From the NCBI GenBank assembly GCA_025094145.1, contig JALLLS010000107.1, positions 1-64,000 of the forward strand: a stretch of DNA of 64,000 nucleotides. Direction: 5' to 3'. Of this stretch, positions 22,550 to 33,696 are shown piece after piece (positions within the stretch are counted from its first letter, which is position 1; each line of letters opens with the position of its first letter). Made by a program: the position numbers and the translations under genes. The DNA is from Spinellus fusiger. Its lineage: Eukaryota > Mucoromycota > Mucoromycetes > Mucorales > Phycomycetaceae. The notes beneath the pieces were generated by a model. That model was given only the letters and a program-made list of their open reading frames with translations, had not been told where the DNA came from and made no database searches.

Positions 22550-23591
22550 GATGATAGGGTCTAGGAAGGGAGAAAAGGGTCATGAAGGAAGGGAAAGGTA
22601 GAAAAGGAATAAGAGAAATAAGAGAAATAAGAAATAAGAGAAATAAAAATAAAAATAAAAATAAAAATAAATCCATGTCAGATAGTGCAAGTGTAATACG
22701 GTGGAGAGAAAGAAAAAAGTGTGTAGTGTGTGTGTGTAGTGTGTAGTGTGTAAGTGGGTGGGGTTGCACGGGTAAGGTTGTACTTTGCACGAGTTTATTT
22801 CATACTCTCTACTTGCGTGCATTTATTCTCTGCTAAACAATCCACTTGTTCTATAGCCAAGAAATGGCATTCATCTTACTGCCCTATATTTCTAGACAGT
22901 TCTATTGGCTTAACAGTGGCCATACAGATACAGATACAGACATGGAGACAGACATGGAGATAGACATGGAGATAGAAAGGAGGTGGCCAATGCCTAACAA
23001 AGAGGGAGGAGGGCAAAAGGGGGAGGACTGTCTTATTACTGCTATTTTACTCTTTCGACAGCTACACCTGGGGCCATGTATTGAGAGAGACTTAGCCCAC
23101 ACATCCAATCAGAATGTCAGAATCCCCCCACTCTCCTCTGCCCACTAGGGAATACATAGAGTAGAATAGAGTAGAATAGAATAGAATAGTGTGTGTGTGC
23201 TTTCTGAAGAGAGAAAAAGAGACATAATTCAACGCATTCTATTGGACACAACTGATACTAATCACTAGAAAAGAGTGTACTACCCTTGACCCCATAGAGG
23301 CATGGATCTATCGGGAGTGGGCAGCCAATACAATGGCAGTCAGGGCGATTTGTAATGCATTCTCCGACAATAGGGCAAGGAAGAGTGTGTTGACTGTCAT
23401 TGGACAATCCCTGATCATAAAATGAGTCACGCAATGAGCATGTATCAATAGAAGACGCTTTTGCATTATTGCCTTTTGCCTGTTTCTGTTTCTTTTGACT
23501 AGCAAGTACTCAACAGTAAGCCAATAAATTGTCCTCTGTTCCTGTCAATGATCAATACAAACATTAAGCCAAAACACAATCCCCACAGTCC
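22550..23591. other. Divergent intergenic region (SH3 gene / HIU hydrolase)
   Basis: About 1 kb with (AAATA)n at 22640-22675, GTGTGTAGT repeats at 22718-22755, a GATAGACATGGA-type repeat at 22925-22975 and GAATA repeats at 23157-23190. Short frames are low complexity. I see no supportable gene. Confidence 0.5.
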
Positions 23592-24176
23592 ATGGAATTT
23601 GTAAAGAAAAGTCCTATTACTTGCCACGTCCTGGTGACTTCTCATGGTGTTCCTGCAAAGAACATGTCTGTCAAGGCAGAGAAACTAGAAAGCTATGATT
23701 TTGTCACCCTGTCTGTTTCGTAAGTAAAGAGTCTTCCTTGAGAAAGATATAGGCGTGTATAAGTGTGTATAAGTGTGTATAAGTGTGTATAAGTGTGTAT
23801 AAGTGTGTATAAGTGTGTATAAGCATGTGTACACGTCTCTTATGGTGTTGAATGTATTCTTTTTCATTTTTTCATTTTGCATTCTAGTGCCACAGATGAT
23901 GATGGTCGTTGCCCTACACTTATTCTTCCCGGTCATAAATTAGAGAGGGGCATTTATAGACTGACTTTTGAGACAAAAACATACTTTGAATCTCTTGGTC
24001 AGCAATGCTTCTATCCTCATGTTCAGGTAAATAAGCACTGCATGCAGTGTAGTGGATGTCCTTTGTCTAATCCAATGGACTCTTAGATTACATTTGAGTT
24101 GACCAATCCTGAACAGCATTACCATATCCCTCTTCTTATTAGTCCTTATGGCTACACCACCTACCGCGGCAGTTAA
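23592..24176 (+). CDS. 5-hydroxyisourate hydrolase (transthyretin-like)
   Basis: 118-aa protein in three exons: 23592-23719, 23888-24026, 24087-24176 (357 nt). The enzyme hydrolyses 5-hydroxyisourate to OHCU in urate breakdown. All family signatures are present: N-terminal ITCHVLVTSHGVPAKNM with the catalytic His, the DGRCP arginine region, LERGIYRLTFETKTYF, FYPHVQITFEL, and the C-terminal HYHIPLLISPYGYTTYRGS; the terminal YRGS tetrapeptide is diagnostic against true transthyretin. Length matches the ~115-residue family norm. No peroxisomal SKL-type end, so probably cytosolic. Intron 1 contains six perfect 10-bp repeats (23761-23820). Confidence 0.95.
23761..23820 (+). repeat. Six perfect copies of a 10-bp repeat in HIU hydrolase intron 1
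   Basis: AAGTGTGTAT x6, exactly in phase, with degenerate copies on both sides, inside the 168-bp first intron. Confidence 0.95.
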
Positions 24177-24545
24177 GCTAAGAACAGAAATATCATTGGA
24201 GTAGACATAATATGAAGCTATTAAATGTGTGTAAAGAGAAAAAAAGAAAGAAAAAAGAAAAAGGTGGTATACTTTTTACAAGAAAGATGATGAGGCTACT
24301 CTATACAGCAGATAATGGAAACAAGCCCCCTGTTGATGTATAAGCAGACTATTCTTCATCTTTGTCAATAGAGAGATGTCTTTTTATTATTATCTCCAGT
24401 ACTTATTAATGGAGTATGAGAAAAAAAAAGTCATTCTTCTCGTAACAAATCATCTTAATAACACACTATTATTGTAACTGTACTATATTACACCACACCA
24501 CACCACACTACACTTGCTATCGTTATACAAACAGAATAAATAGAC
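24177..24545. other. Convergent intergenic region
   Basis: 3' UTR space between HIU hydrolase and the PX protein; A-rich tracts at 24238-24262 and 24420-24430, CACAC repeats at 24490-24512. No gene. Confidence 0.55.
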
Positions 24546-27047
24546 TCAGGATGTTAAAAAACAACGAGACACGCCCTCTACAAAATAAGGCACAATTCTA
24601 GGAATCACAACAAGATCTGGAAACTCCATACCATCACTCTTTGTACTAGATTGACTGGCAGAAGACATCTCTTCACTCGTACATGTCTCTTCGCTTTCAT
24701 ACTCCATCTCCAGAAACTCATCTTTCAATTGAGCATTCTCCCCAAAGATATCGAAAGAGTCCAGTGCTGTTGTGGCAGTAGAGGGATCCTTGTCCGCCGT
24801 CATCATCTTATACCGCATCTTCTCCAAATGCTGTGTCTTTTGCCAGTGCCGGTACACACACAAACTATCAATCTCCTCCCTCAGTTGCAGTGTATCCTTC
24901 TCAGATAGATCCACCTTGTCCACCACCTGCTCCAAATCCAATGTCCCCTCTAGTCCTTGTGACATGAATATAAACAAACCATCTACATAATGCAGTAGCT
25001 CATCAAACAGGCGGGAGGTGTCTTGTGTATACACGTTATGCACAAATCCATAAAAGTTCTGTTCATGTTTCTCTACCAACTGGATCAGCATTTGAATTGT
25101 TAGGGATTTCTCAGTGGTAGCAGTAGCATCTTCACTCTCCAAGAGAAGAATCAAGTCATCAATAAAGGCAGCCACATGGCGTAAAGTGCTGCCAATGTCA
25201 GCGGCTCGATAGACTTGGGCCAGGGGTTGGTAAAAGATAGCAAACAGTTCCTTGATCAATTCACCCGTGGCTCCTTCAAAGACCAGGTCTCGCATCATCT
25301 CTTGTTCATAGTGGAGGGAGTAGAGAGTCCACAGCTGACGAAGCCTCTTTTGGAGGGGAATATCTCTAAAAACAGGGGTAGTTTCTTTTTCAGTGAGAAG
25401 AGGTGCAATGGTAGGGTTCTGCAGAACAGCCAAGAGATGACCTGAGGATTTGATTTCTATTCACAGTCTAGGATAAGCTATTTATCCTCCACCACCACCA
25501 CCACTTGTTATAATTACCTGCCTCAGAACAGCCATAAAGAGATGTACGGACTGCATAGAACAGCTTCTCACACAAGCGTGGATCGAGTGTCTTTTCAAGA
25601 TCATCAATGTCTCTTTGGATTCCTTTGCTTTCTTCTTGTAGATTAGACAGTAACATTCTATAGAGAACAAAATAATAAGCCATTGGCATCTGTGCCCACC
25701 CTAGGAATAGCTTACCTTTGGAACAGACTCTTGGTACCAAAAGGCCGTGCAAGAAACAGATCCATCATTCCCTTTAATACTGTCATTGGACTCGACACTT
25801 TAAGCATCAGTGCCATGGTTCTGTAAGGCATCATGCCGTGCGTCCGTTTAAGATTGGCTAGATTCTCAGGCGCACGATCAGAGAGCAAAAACTGCTTATG
25901 AAGAACAAATGCAAAACTAACAATGATCAGCCTACACAACTCTTCTCATCTCACCAACATGTCTGCACTCATTTAAACTACTCTACCTTATCCGTCCCCA
26001 CTCAGCTGCTTTGCGTAAAGCCTCTGGTAAATCCTCAAGCAGTGGAGTTGCTTTGATCTCCTCAAACAAAGCCACCAACCCCCCTGGCTGCTTCACTTGC
26101 TCCTTCAACATCTCCAACAAGGTCTCTATCTCTGCCACCTTACTGTCCACCTGTGTCTTGATCTTCTCCTGCTGCTCTTTTCGGTAGTCATCCAAGATAG
26201 CACGCTTCTCCATGTCAGTGGTGTCAGCGGCTGTCAATGCACATGTATCTGTCATTAGAAAGTCAAGAAATACTTTACTCTGGACAACCTCGGGGTCCTT
26301 GCACAGAGTCCTGACAAAGTAACGAAGAGAGCGTCGGTCCTTTTCTCGGTACAGGTTCGTATGGTCATGCAGGTTGGGTGGGCTATGAGGGAGTTGGGAA
26401 GATGGATAGGCTGTTTTGAGGTGATGTCTCCATTGACGAAAATGACGATGACGCCGTGCCACATAATATTGTTTTCCTTTGTACTCTGTTTGTAGGATAT
26501 ACTCTGCATGGGATGTCTCCTTGAAGGCATATTTCGACTGTACTTTTCTTACAGTGACAATCTCTACCACAGGCACAGAGGAGGAGGAGGAGGAAAAAGA
26601 AGAAAAAGCAATAGACACTGAGGATGTTGGAAGAGAACGGGGCAAGGAGCTCATCTTTGTGTCTAGATTGACTTTGATACTTTCTTCGGCTCCTGTCTTT
26701 ATACATGCACAGAGAGCAATAATCACTACCTTTTGTGCCTTTTGTGCCATCATCTTTCTCTGTACAGCATAGGACTGCTTGGGTGTAAACGTATCTAAAT
26801 CTATCTTGCAAAAGGAATCGAGAAACAATTGGAACTTTTCCCAGATTTCGGACTCTTCCTTGAGAAGAGGAAATGTCAAGACAAGGTGCTGAAAGGCAAG
26901 ACGAAGAAAGGGGAAGTTTGTCTTTTTATCTTTGGAAAGAACAAGAGAAACATCAGGCTGAAGACGCAGGGCATTTATTTCTTGCTCGAGTTGAAGAGTG
27001 ACAAGGTGTCGTTTGAAGTAATGATGCTGCTTGGGAGATAAGTTCAT
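24546..27047 (-). CDS. PX-domain protein of the Lec1/YPR097W type
   Basis: 770-aa protein in four exons: 27047-25987, 25931-25716, 25657-25518, 25441-24546 (2313 nt). Order: N-terminal PX-associated helical region (LSPKQHHYFKRHLVTLQLEQ, FPFLRLAFQHLVLTFPLL); a Ser-rich linker; a PX phosphoinositide-binding domain (about 165-275: EIVTVRKVQSKYAFKETSHA, YYVARRHRHFRQWRHHLK, RRSLRYFVRTLCKDPEVVQS); then a long C-terminal helical domain (DUF3818-like). This three-part layout is that of yeast YPR097W/Lec1, a lipid-binding protein tied to sterol distribution at lipid droplets and cortex. The RRHRHF and RRSLRYF blocks supply the basic residues expected to bind phosphoinositide. Exon 2 acceptor (25932) is frame-consistent but slightly unsure. 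Confidence 0.8.
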
Positions 27048-27296
27048 GGTAAAGAAGTAAGAATAGGCTCATGCAGGAAGGAACAAGTCCTCTTTTATCC
27101 ATAAGAATTAACTATGACGTAGATGAGTCGTCACACTCATCATAAGCATAGAACAGGACTAGAGAAGTGAGTGGCCTTCCAAAAGAATCAACAAGGCAAG
27201 GACACTTCACCCCCATCCCTCCACTTCCTTATGAGTGAGTGCGGGTGTCCAACGATTTCCTCTTTTGTAAGTAAATCAGTGTGTGGCTGTTATCTA

Positions 27297-27958
27297 CACA
27301 CCAGGAGATTTTTCTGGTCTTTAAGCGGTGATATCTCCTTCCTTTCTAGATGAGCTAAATTTTGCCCTTTTATGGAACTGTATTTAAAATCAAAAGATCC
27401 GCGGATATCCAAATTATTATTTCCTTTTGTGGATACCTCAATATCAGATTGTATTATCAATAGAATATATTGTTTATGGATCAAATTGTTTATTATAATA
27501 ATATAGCTAATAATACTGTAGCTAATACTATTGTCGTGATGTCACTTTCCTTTTATAGATAATAACATCTTTATTGAAGAAGCCAACTGGGAAAAGAAAG
27601 GTGAACAGTTGAAATTAGACTAAAGGATAGCTCGCCCTGAAGATGTAATTATTATATCATAAGTTTAGCAGAAGTAGTGCGTAGAAACAGTATAAAAGAA
27701 GTAAGCAATTGAATGAATAAAGAACAGAGTTCTACTACACGTTTAACTGTTCGGATTTCCTTTGATACCTAAGATCAAAGACGACAATATTCTATTGATA
27801 ATACAATTTGATATTGAGGTATCCACAAAAGGAAATAATAATTTGGATATCCGCGGATCTTTTGATTTTAAATACAGTTCCATAAAAGGGCAAAATTTAG
27901 CTCATCTAGAAAGGAAGGAGATATCACCGCTTAAAGACCAGAAAAATCTCCTGGTGTG
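27297..27958. mobile_element. 662-bp foldback element F3 with ~170-bp inverted repeats
   Basis: Non-autonomous copy of the CACACCAGGAG family. Both ends are type A and the arms (27297-~27469 and ~27788-27958) are near-identical inverted repeats with a single mismatch seen, flanked by TA (27295-96, 27959-60). The ~320-bp centre encodes nothing. Arms contain GATCCGCGGATATCC, a nested palindrome. The element resembles a mariner-type MITE formed by head-to-head joining of left ends. Confidence 0.85.
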
Positions 27959-27960
27959 TA

Positions 27961-28419
27961 ATGGGCTCTCCATGAGATATCCTTAGGTAACACATGAATA
28001 TCCATAGCAACACTCCCTTATATCTTTTTCTTTTTCTTTCTCTCTTCTCTTCAAGGTCACTAGGACATTCGTAGCTGTTGATTGACTCTAATGTATGCAG
28101 TGTTTTGATAAACAACAGAACAAAGCAAATATACAGTTCATTCACAGAGAAAAGATAAGAAAGAATAAGAAAACAAGACACTCAGCCTTAGAGTGCCAAG
28201 ATGACAGTGAAAGGGACTCTTTTAGAGTGTTCTTTTCAACTATTATACTACAACTATTATACTACAACTATTATACTACAGGCACTAATAACATGACTAT
28301 GCATTCTATAGGCGGAATTTACCCGCTGTGCAATGAAAGAAAGAAAGAAAAGAGCTAAAGCATCCCCCATCAATAAATAGACATAAACGCCCAATTTAAT
28401 AGTCACACCTCTTTTCTCC
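27961..28419. other. Upstream region of STEEP1-family gene
   Basis: Holds a three-copy repeat of ACTATTATACTACA at 28236-28280 and AAAGAAAG runs at 28338-28352. No gene. Confidence 0.5.
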
Positions 28420-28962
28420 ATGCCAAAAATCGTCTCATCGTCCGTTGTCTCATCGTCTGATCATTCAGGACAACAGGAAGATCAACGTCACACCCTCCAT
28501 GTCTATTACTGTCTATGTTCAGAGTTCTTACTAGTGATTGATGTGGATTTGCGCCAGTTACCAAGAAGACGTACAGATAACGCTATTATTGTCTCGAATA
28601 CGCGACGCACTTATAAATTCACTGCTCAAGCTGACGACTGTGTACTGTTGAAGAGGTAAGAACAGCACAACCACAGCGGTGACTGATAGTACAACAGACG
28701 AGAGGGGTTTGAGAAGCAGTTCCGGTACCGATGTCCTCGTAAGTACTCTATCTTTGCTATTGCTGTGTTGGGTCTCTTTCTTCTTCCAGTGCATTAAAAC
28801 AAGAGATTTGTCTATCTGTCTGTAGGCTGTGATTTATTAGTAGCCTATGAAATGACAGAGAGTCGTAAAATGGGCCCCTACACTTATATTCTGGATTGTG
28901 CATTAACAGAAGTACAAGGAAGCGTGCCAGTACATGCTATACAGGACATTGCAGTGGAGTGA
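28420..28962 (+). CDS. STEEP1-family (CXorf56/UPF0428) protein
   Basis: 137-aa protein in three exons: 28420-28655, 28698-28738, 28826-28962 (414 nt). The start MPKIVSSSVVSSSD, then LHVYYCLCSEFLLVIDVDL, LPRRRTDNAIIV, KFTAQADDCVLLKRREGFEK and FRYRCPRCDLLVAYE follow the conserved order of human STEEP1 (MPK.V..S.V, HVYYCLCG, LP.R..D.A.V, RR.EG.E.QYR..C..C). A CxxC-type cysteine pair lies in RCPRC. In mammals STEEP1 promotes STING exit from the ER; fungi lack STING, so the ancestral role is unknown. The protein is shorter than the human one, ending after AIQDIAVE. Confidence 0.85.
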
Positions 28963-29096
28963 TGGACTCTCTTTCAGTTGATACATCTTCTCTAGTGTCT
29001 ACCCCGCTCTTCTCTTTTTACTGACTAAAGAAAAAGAACAGTTCTATGCCTACTTGTTTTGTCCTGTGCTTGAGTTACTTTATTATTTGGTATAAA

Positions 29097-30196
29097 TTAA
29101 GCAGTCTTGGCACTCTTAGTAGGCTTGGTGGCCTTGGTGTTCACACTAACCACACCACTCTTGGGCTTCTTGTACTTGTTTTCTGGCAAGTATTTAGTGG
29201 GTCTTGGTCCTCTTACTGCCTTGGGACGAACTGCCTTGAAAGGAACAATAGTAGAGCTGAATTGGGTGATAGCCTTCAAGTAATCCTTATTGTTTTGGTT
29301 GGCAATATCCAAGTATTTCTTTTAAAGGAAAACAAAACAAGGGAAAGGGTACTCTCTGTCAGTTTCCCACTATGTCCACCTCGAATGTCTACTTTACCTG
29401 CTTCTCCTCAATGGTCATCTTTTTGTATACTTCAGCAGCCTCCTTTGTCTGATCAGGCATTCTTACGCCCTTGAGTCTTTCTTTGTTATTACCCAACCAC
29501 TGGGCAAAGAAGATCAAATAGGCATTGGTGGGTCTCTTGGGTAATTGAGGATCTCTGATGGTCTCCAACTTGTACTTTTTTCTTAACAAGTTCTCATCGT
29601 AAATCTGCTGACTGGTAGCATTGGCCAATGCCTCTTCAAATAGAAAATCGTGTTTCTTAGATTCCTCGGCGAATCTTGTGTGGTAGACCTACAAGCCCAT
29701 TCACAGACACACAGACACAATCTTAGTACATAATATATATACAAAAACACAGAGAGAAAGAGAGAAAGAGAGAAAGAGAGAAAGAGAGAGACAAGCAGTG
29801 TGTTCTCTTTATCAAGAGCATAATAAAACACATGTTTACCTGTCTCTCAGCGTCTGTTAGCATGTTCCATTTAGGAGCAATAGTATTCTTCATAGCGTCA
29901 GCAATCTTTTGCTTGGGTTCGTTTGTCTCCTGATTTAGGACCTCGCGGCAGTACAATTGCCATGCAGAACGGGGTCTGACAGGCACCTCAGAAAAGACTA
30001 TCTGTCTGTCAATATTCACTACAACCGCTGTCTTTCTTTCTTTCTTTCTCTATCTTTTTTACGCGTAGATACAAGCACTCCAACACTTACTACTGGTGAA
30101 TCTCTTGGGGTGAAGACTGCGCACATTCATGTAGGTACGCACAGAGACAGCATTGCTCGGTTGGAGGGTGAGTTTGGTGAACAAAGGCAACAACAT
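29097..30196 (-). CDS. Mitochondrial two-HMG-box DNA-binding protein (TFAM/Abf2-like)
   Basis: 258-aa protein in four exons: 30196-30091, 29997-29840, 29688-29398, 29318-29097 (777 nt). Exon 1 encodes a presequence-like N-terminus (MLLPLFTKLTLQPSNAVSVR, then YMNVRSLHPKRFTS): hydrophobic/Ser/Arg-rich with no acidic residue, as expected for mitochondrial import. HMG box 1 begins RPRSAWQLYCREVLNQ with IAPKWNMLTDAERQVYH; box 2 begins LPKRPTNAYLIFFAQWL with YKKMTIEEKQKYLDIA. The tail is Lys-rich (KPKSGVVSVNTKATKPTKSA). Two boxes plus a presequence match Abf2/TFAM nucleoid-packaging proteins. It ends 134 bp from the convergent STEEP1-family gene. A nuclear HMG protein is the alternative if exon 1 is wrong. 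Confidence 0.8.
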
Positions 30197-30299
30197 AACG
30201 AGAAGAATAAGTGAAAGGAAGTGCTGGCTTAGCTAGACGTAATTTGTATGTACATGTGACGTGTATAGGACTGTCAAACACGAGTGATACACACCAGGA

Positions 30300-30530
30300 G
30301 ATCTTTAGGATATAAAAGGAAATAGTCGAAATACCATTGTTTAAAAATGACATCGATTTGAAAAGGAGCAAAAATAGAGTGAAATGTATTCATGTTAGTT
30401 TTAAAACAAATAAAAACTATGTAGATTTACCTATAAATATCTAAATCTTATAGGAAACCACTTTCAATGTGGTGATATAGTAAAATATGAATACAAATAT
30501 ATATTCTTTTCTACAGAATAGAACTGGTCA
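30300..30530 (-). ncRNA. Candidate guide (omega-like) RNA region of Fanzor element F4
   Basis: Non-coding block between the Fanzor stop and the element end, alignable throughout with F1 (16130-16375). Shared: TTTAGGATATAAAAGGAAAT, TTGAAAAGGAGCAAAAA, TATTCATGTTAGTT and the CCACTTTC[AG]ATGTGG hairpin. Position matches where TnpB/Fanzor guide scaffolds are encoded. No expression evidence; inference only. Confidence 0.35.
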
Positions 30531-31100
30531 GTGAAGACCCTTTAATCCCTCTTCTACAACTGTATAGATATTCTTTGATGCATTCACATCTCTGTTCCAA
30601 ACAATTCCATAACTTTGGCAAGCGCGGATAGTGTTGAAATTCACTAATACCTCGGTGAGGTTGTTTGTGTTACAAGTGTGGCAGATCTTGAGAAAAATAA
30701 TAATAAAACAGAGTAACTGTTAAAAGAGCTTTTCATATTGGGTAAGAGGTCAATCATGTTTACCTTTGATGTAAGGAGCTCATCGACATCAACCATAAGA
30801 AGATCTCTATCTTCTTGTCTATTTTTCAATGATTGATATAATATTCTTGTCAAACCAACACGATGACCTTTAAACTTGATAGCATCCTTTTCTTTCATTC
30901 CTGTGCCATAAGCAACGACTGGCAGTTTGGTTGGATCATACTCCAATATTCTTAGGTGCCAATACCCCTTTTTAATAATAAAATGATAGTAAAAATAATT
31001 AGTTCGAGATGTATTAATGTACTCTCTATGTGTGTGTCGTATTACCCTCGCACTGGCACCTTCTTCTTGTCTTTGCCTCTGTAACAGATTTACTGCGTTT
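30520..31100 (-). pseudogene. Fanzor C-terminal half (RuvC-II and RuvC-III/zinc ribbon)
   Basis: Minus-strand exons: about 31096-31047 (QRQRQEEGASAR), about 30970-30766 (GYWHLRILEYDPTK, AYGTGMKEKDAIKFKGHRVG, LMVDVDELLTSK) and 30690-30524. The last, after acceptor CTCAAG, reads ICHTCNTNNLTEV, CQSYGIVWNRDVNASKNI and stops after the EEGLKG region. AYGxGMxxKD..K.KGHR.G..., the Glu of VDVDELLTSK followed by CHTC, and WNRDVNAS are the RuvC-II, zinc-ribbon and RuvC-III signatures of Fanzor1 proteins. Zinc Cys residues are intact here. The N-terminal half and RuvC-I Asp were not found upstream, so the gene is incomplete. Exon limits are approximate. Confidence 0.75.
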
Positions 31101-31690
31101 ATTATAGTAAAAGAATATACAATAGAAACTGACTAACATGTCAGACATAATAAACATGCACAAACACTTACCAGATCACAACTGTTGGTTTATATGCCAG
31201 ACAAAGGTAAACAAAATAAAAAGGATAGAAGTTATGAAGAACAACAGTCAGTGTGGTTGGCAGGTATTAATATCTGAACAGAAGATAACAAAACGAAATT
31301 TCACAAGTCATTTGCTTAATCAAAAATACCAAAGTAATGCAGATTACAACAACATTTTAGAAAGAAAAAAAATTCCTTAAAGAACAGTTGCCTAGTTACC
31401 CGTTGTGATCAAATCGTGTGTTGTGTTCCTGTTCATGTATCCTTTTTGATTTCCCTAGACTAGCCTTTGTATCTAAACCTCTATTTTTTTGTCCCTGCTA
31501 GAGACCAAACTACTACAGATCTATCTCTCTAGTGGTATTGTTGATAACCACAGTGCCCTTTATTGCAGAATAAAAGATATATTTTACAAAGTTACATAGT
31601 ATATATCTTGAGGCTACTTATATACATATCTTTTTAAACTATAAGGATCAAAACTATACGATAATAAAATCTCAGTAAATTCATAAATGG
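31100..31690. other. AT-rich spacer
   Basis: Probably decayed interior of the Fanzor element plus unknown sequence. No frame with recognisable similarity. Confidence 0.4.
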
Positions 31691-31699
31691 ATTTCTTTT

Positions 31700-32450
31700 T
31701 CTTGTCCTATGTATATTTCAGGGGAGAGAGAAACCTTCACATTTACAACAATACCATTGATTCAGCGGTGAAGCCTCCTTTGAAAGAAAGAAAAATAGCA
31801 TAGAGGTAAGGCTTCAGTGGGTCCGTGAGTACGTTAGTTAAACCCATAAGCAGTGATGTGAGGTTGTTTGGTTGGATGAGTCCAGAGTGGAGCTCATGAG
31901 CTTTGACAGGTAATAAAAGTCATCAGGCAGTATGGTACGGCCTTTGAGCCCAATAATGTCCTAAGAACAAGGAAGTTTGGAGGTGGTGGAGTGATGGTAT
32001 AGGCTGATTCAGTGAGGAAGGTGTTGAGATATGGGTTATAGTGGAAGGTAGGATAGACTTCAACAAGTACATCAATGTCTTGGGAGAAGTCTACTGCTAT
32101 GAACTCAAACATCTCTCTCTCTCTCTCTCTTATACCCTGGAGTCAGTCACTGCCTACAGAAGAACAATGCTAGATCCTATACGAGTAAGACAACTCGAGA
32201 ATGGAAGGTAGTAAATGGTATCATAATGACTATTTACTAGTCATTAAAATACTGATCTCAATCGAATTGAGTATCTGTGGACTCAAATCATGAGGATCAT
32301 CAGGAAGGACAAATTATTCCATCAAACAGAGGTTGGAGGCGGTCCTGATGCTAGAGTAAGATAAAACATCAAAGGAAGTAATAGGCACCTTCATTGCCAG
32401 CATGGGGTGGAGATACCAGACTGTAATAGATGTAAAAGACTAGCAGTGGT
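31700..32450 (+). pseudogene. Tc1-like transposase relic
   Basis: Frameshifted plus-strand remnants in several frames: SRVELMSF, IKVIRQYGTAFEPNNVLRTR, KFGGGGVMV, EGRIDFNKYINVLGE and, later, DLNRIEYLWTQI-like sequence around 32250-32290. Block order (DES.., GG.VMVWG, DLNPIE.LW) is that of Tc1/mariner DDE transposases. Many stops; no intact ends found. Confidence 0.65.
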
Positions 32451-32640
32451 TACTAAGTGGACTTGTAATAAAAACCACTTTTTTGTATTATCAATACAAT
32501 TACATGTATCTATCGAAGGTTTTATGTCTTTATCTAATAAATTCGTGAAGTTATAACACTATTAAGAAAAGTATAAATCTAATAAAAAATTTTACATTTG
32601 AAGTAAAGTGGTTACTGATTAAGGGTCACTTTACATTGAT

Positions 32641-33119
32641 GAGAATTCTTGTGCTTTTTAACAGAAATAGTTGAGCATCTATTACAGAATGTTCTATGTC
32701 TCAAAGTTTCTCATAATACTGTTTATAACTTCATGGCAATTCAGTGTAATCTATCTATTAAGAAGGCACAGTTCCACTCTATAGAAAGAAATAGTAAGAG
32801 AGAAAAATCAGCAATAGTACAATTGGGTCCAAAATTGACAAGACTGACCTGGACTTTACAACAAATTATGTCTTTCTTGATGAGTTAGCCTTTCATATTA
32901 ATTTGAAACAAGGTATGGCTTGGTTGAAAAAGAGAAATCTTGCAATGGTTACAGTGCCTACAACATAAGAAAATATAACATCAATTTCAGGTGCAATACT
33001 TGCAACTGGTTTAATTAATATTAGTTTGAAAGTTCCAAAGCATATCAAAAAGAGAAAGTTAAGACGTACAGTTCAAAGTGTTTTTTTATTTTTGGGTGTA
33101 ATTTGCTATTCGCGCATTG
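32641..33119 (+). pseudogene. IS630/pogo-like transposase, 5' fragment
   Basis: Plus-strand remnant reading NYVFLDELAFHINLKQGMAW, TVPTT-stop-ENITSISGAIL, LINISLKVPKHIKKRKL. The first Asp of the DDE triad sits in VFLDE. Cut at 33119 by a solo LTR; the C-terminal part of the same family lies at 35.1-35.6 kb. Confidence 0.6.
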
Positions 33120-33696
33120 TGTGATTATTCAGACAAGTAGAAAATAACGAGACTGAACAAAGATAATTTTTATTAAGTGAAGAGTGGTTCATTATTTATA
33201 CTTTTTGTGGGTGCTTATCCTTCAGTGGCATTCTACCTTTTGGTAGTTAATGATTAGTCCATGGCATAGCTTATTGATAGATGCAACCGTATGGTTGGTG
33301 TAGATGATCTATCCTATGGTAGTTTACATAGGTGTAGCTTTATGGTTGGTGTAGCTGTTCTACCTAATGGTATACTACATGTTGGAGCCTTATGGTTGGT
33401 TCATTGAATAAGCACACCATTATAGAGTCATCTATTATGTATTCACTTTAATTGCCTTTGATAGGTCTTATTTAATCCACTAAGGATTTATAGATGAAGG
33501 TAGCTCATTAAGTGTCCAATAGTAAATTGAGCTTAGAAGGTTGATTTGTAGCTACGACCAATCAGTGAGATGATACAGAGATGTACTATGGTACTTGTGT
33601 GCACTCAAGCTTTCATAGAGTATTCTGAATGTCACAGCATACTACTCATGTTGACCAATTCATGAAGAATCTTTGGATTGAAGTCGGAACACGACA
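33120..33696 (-). mobile_element. 577-bp solo LTR with 5-bp target duplication CATTG
   Basis: Starts TGTGATTATTC and ends ACACGACA (reads TGTCGTGTTCC...AATCACA on the minus strand). Flanked by CATTG at 33115-33119 and 33697-33701. The TG..CA ends, 5-bp duplication and absence of internal retrotransposon sequence define a solo LTR. A near-identical inverted copy lies at 45057-45633. Orientation is not settled. Confidence 0.88.

Larger units (their letters stand above)
30300..31100 (-). mobile_element. TA-flanked transposon copy F4 carrying a Fanzor remnant (far end not found)
   Basis: Type B end CACACCAGGAGATCTTTAGG preceded by TA (30298-99). It is closely similar to the right end of F1 over at least 230 bp, in inverted orientation. 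Fanzor coding on the minus strand runs toward this end, as in F1. The opposite type A end could not be located in the following sequence, so the element is truncated or rearranged; the right coordinate is the last Fanzor-like exon. Confidence 0.65.

Noticed and set aside
22846..23148. 100-codon plus frame in the SH3/H-IU hydrolase intergenic region
   Set aside because: Contains a GATAGACATGGA tandem repeat and no family pattern.
23761..23820. Regular repeats suggestive of a CRISPR-like array
   Set aside because: Units are 10 bp with no spacers and lie in an intron; a simple tandem repeat.
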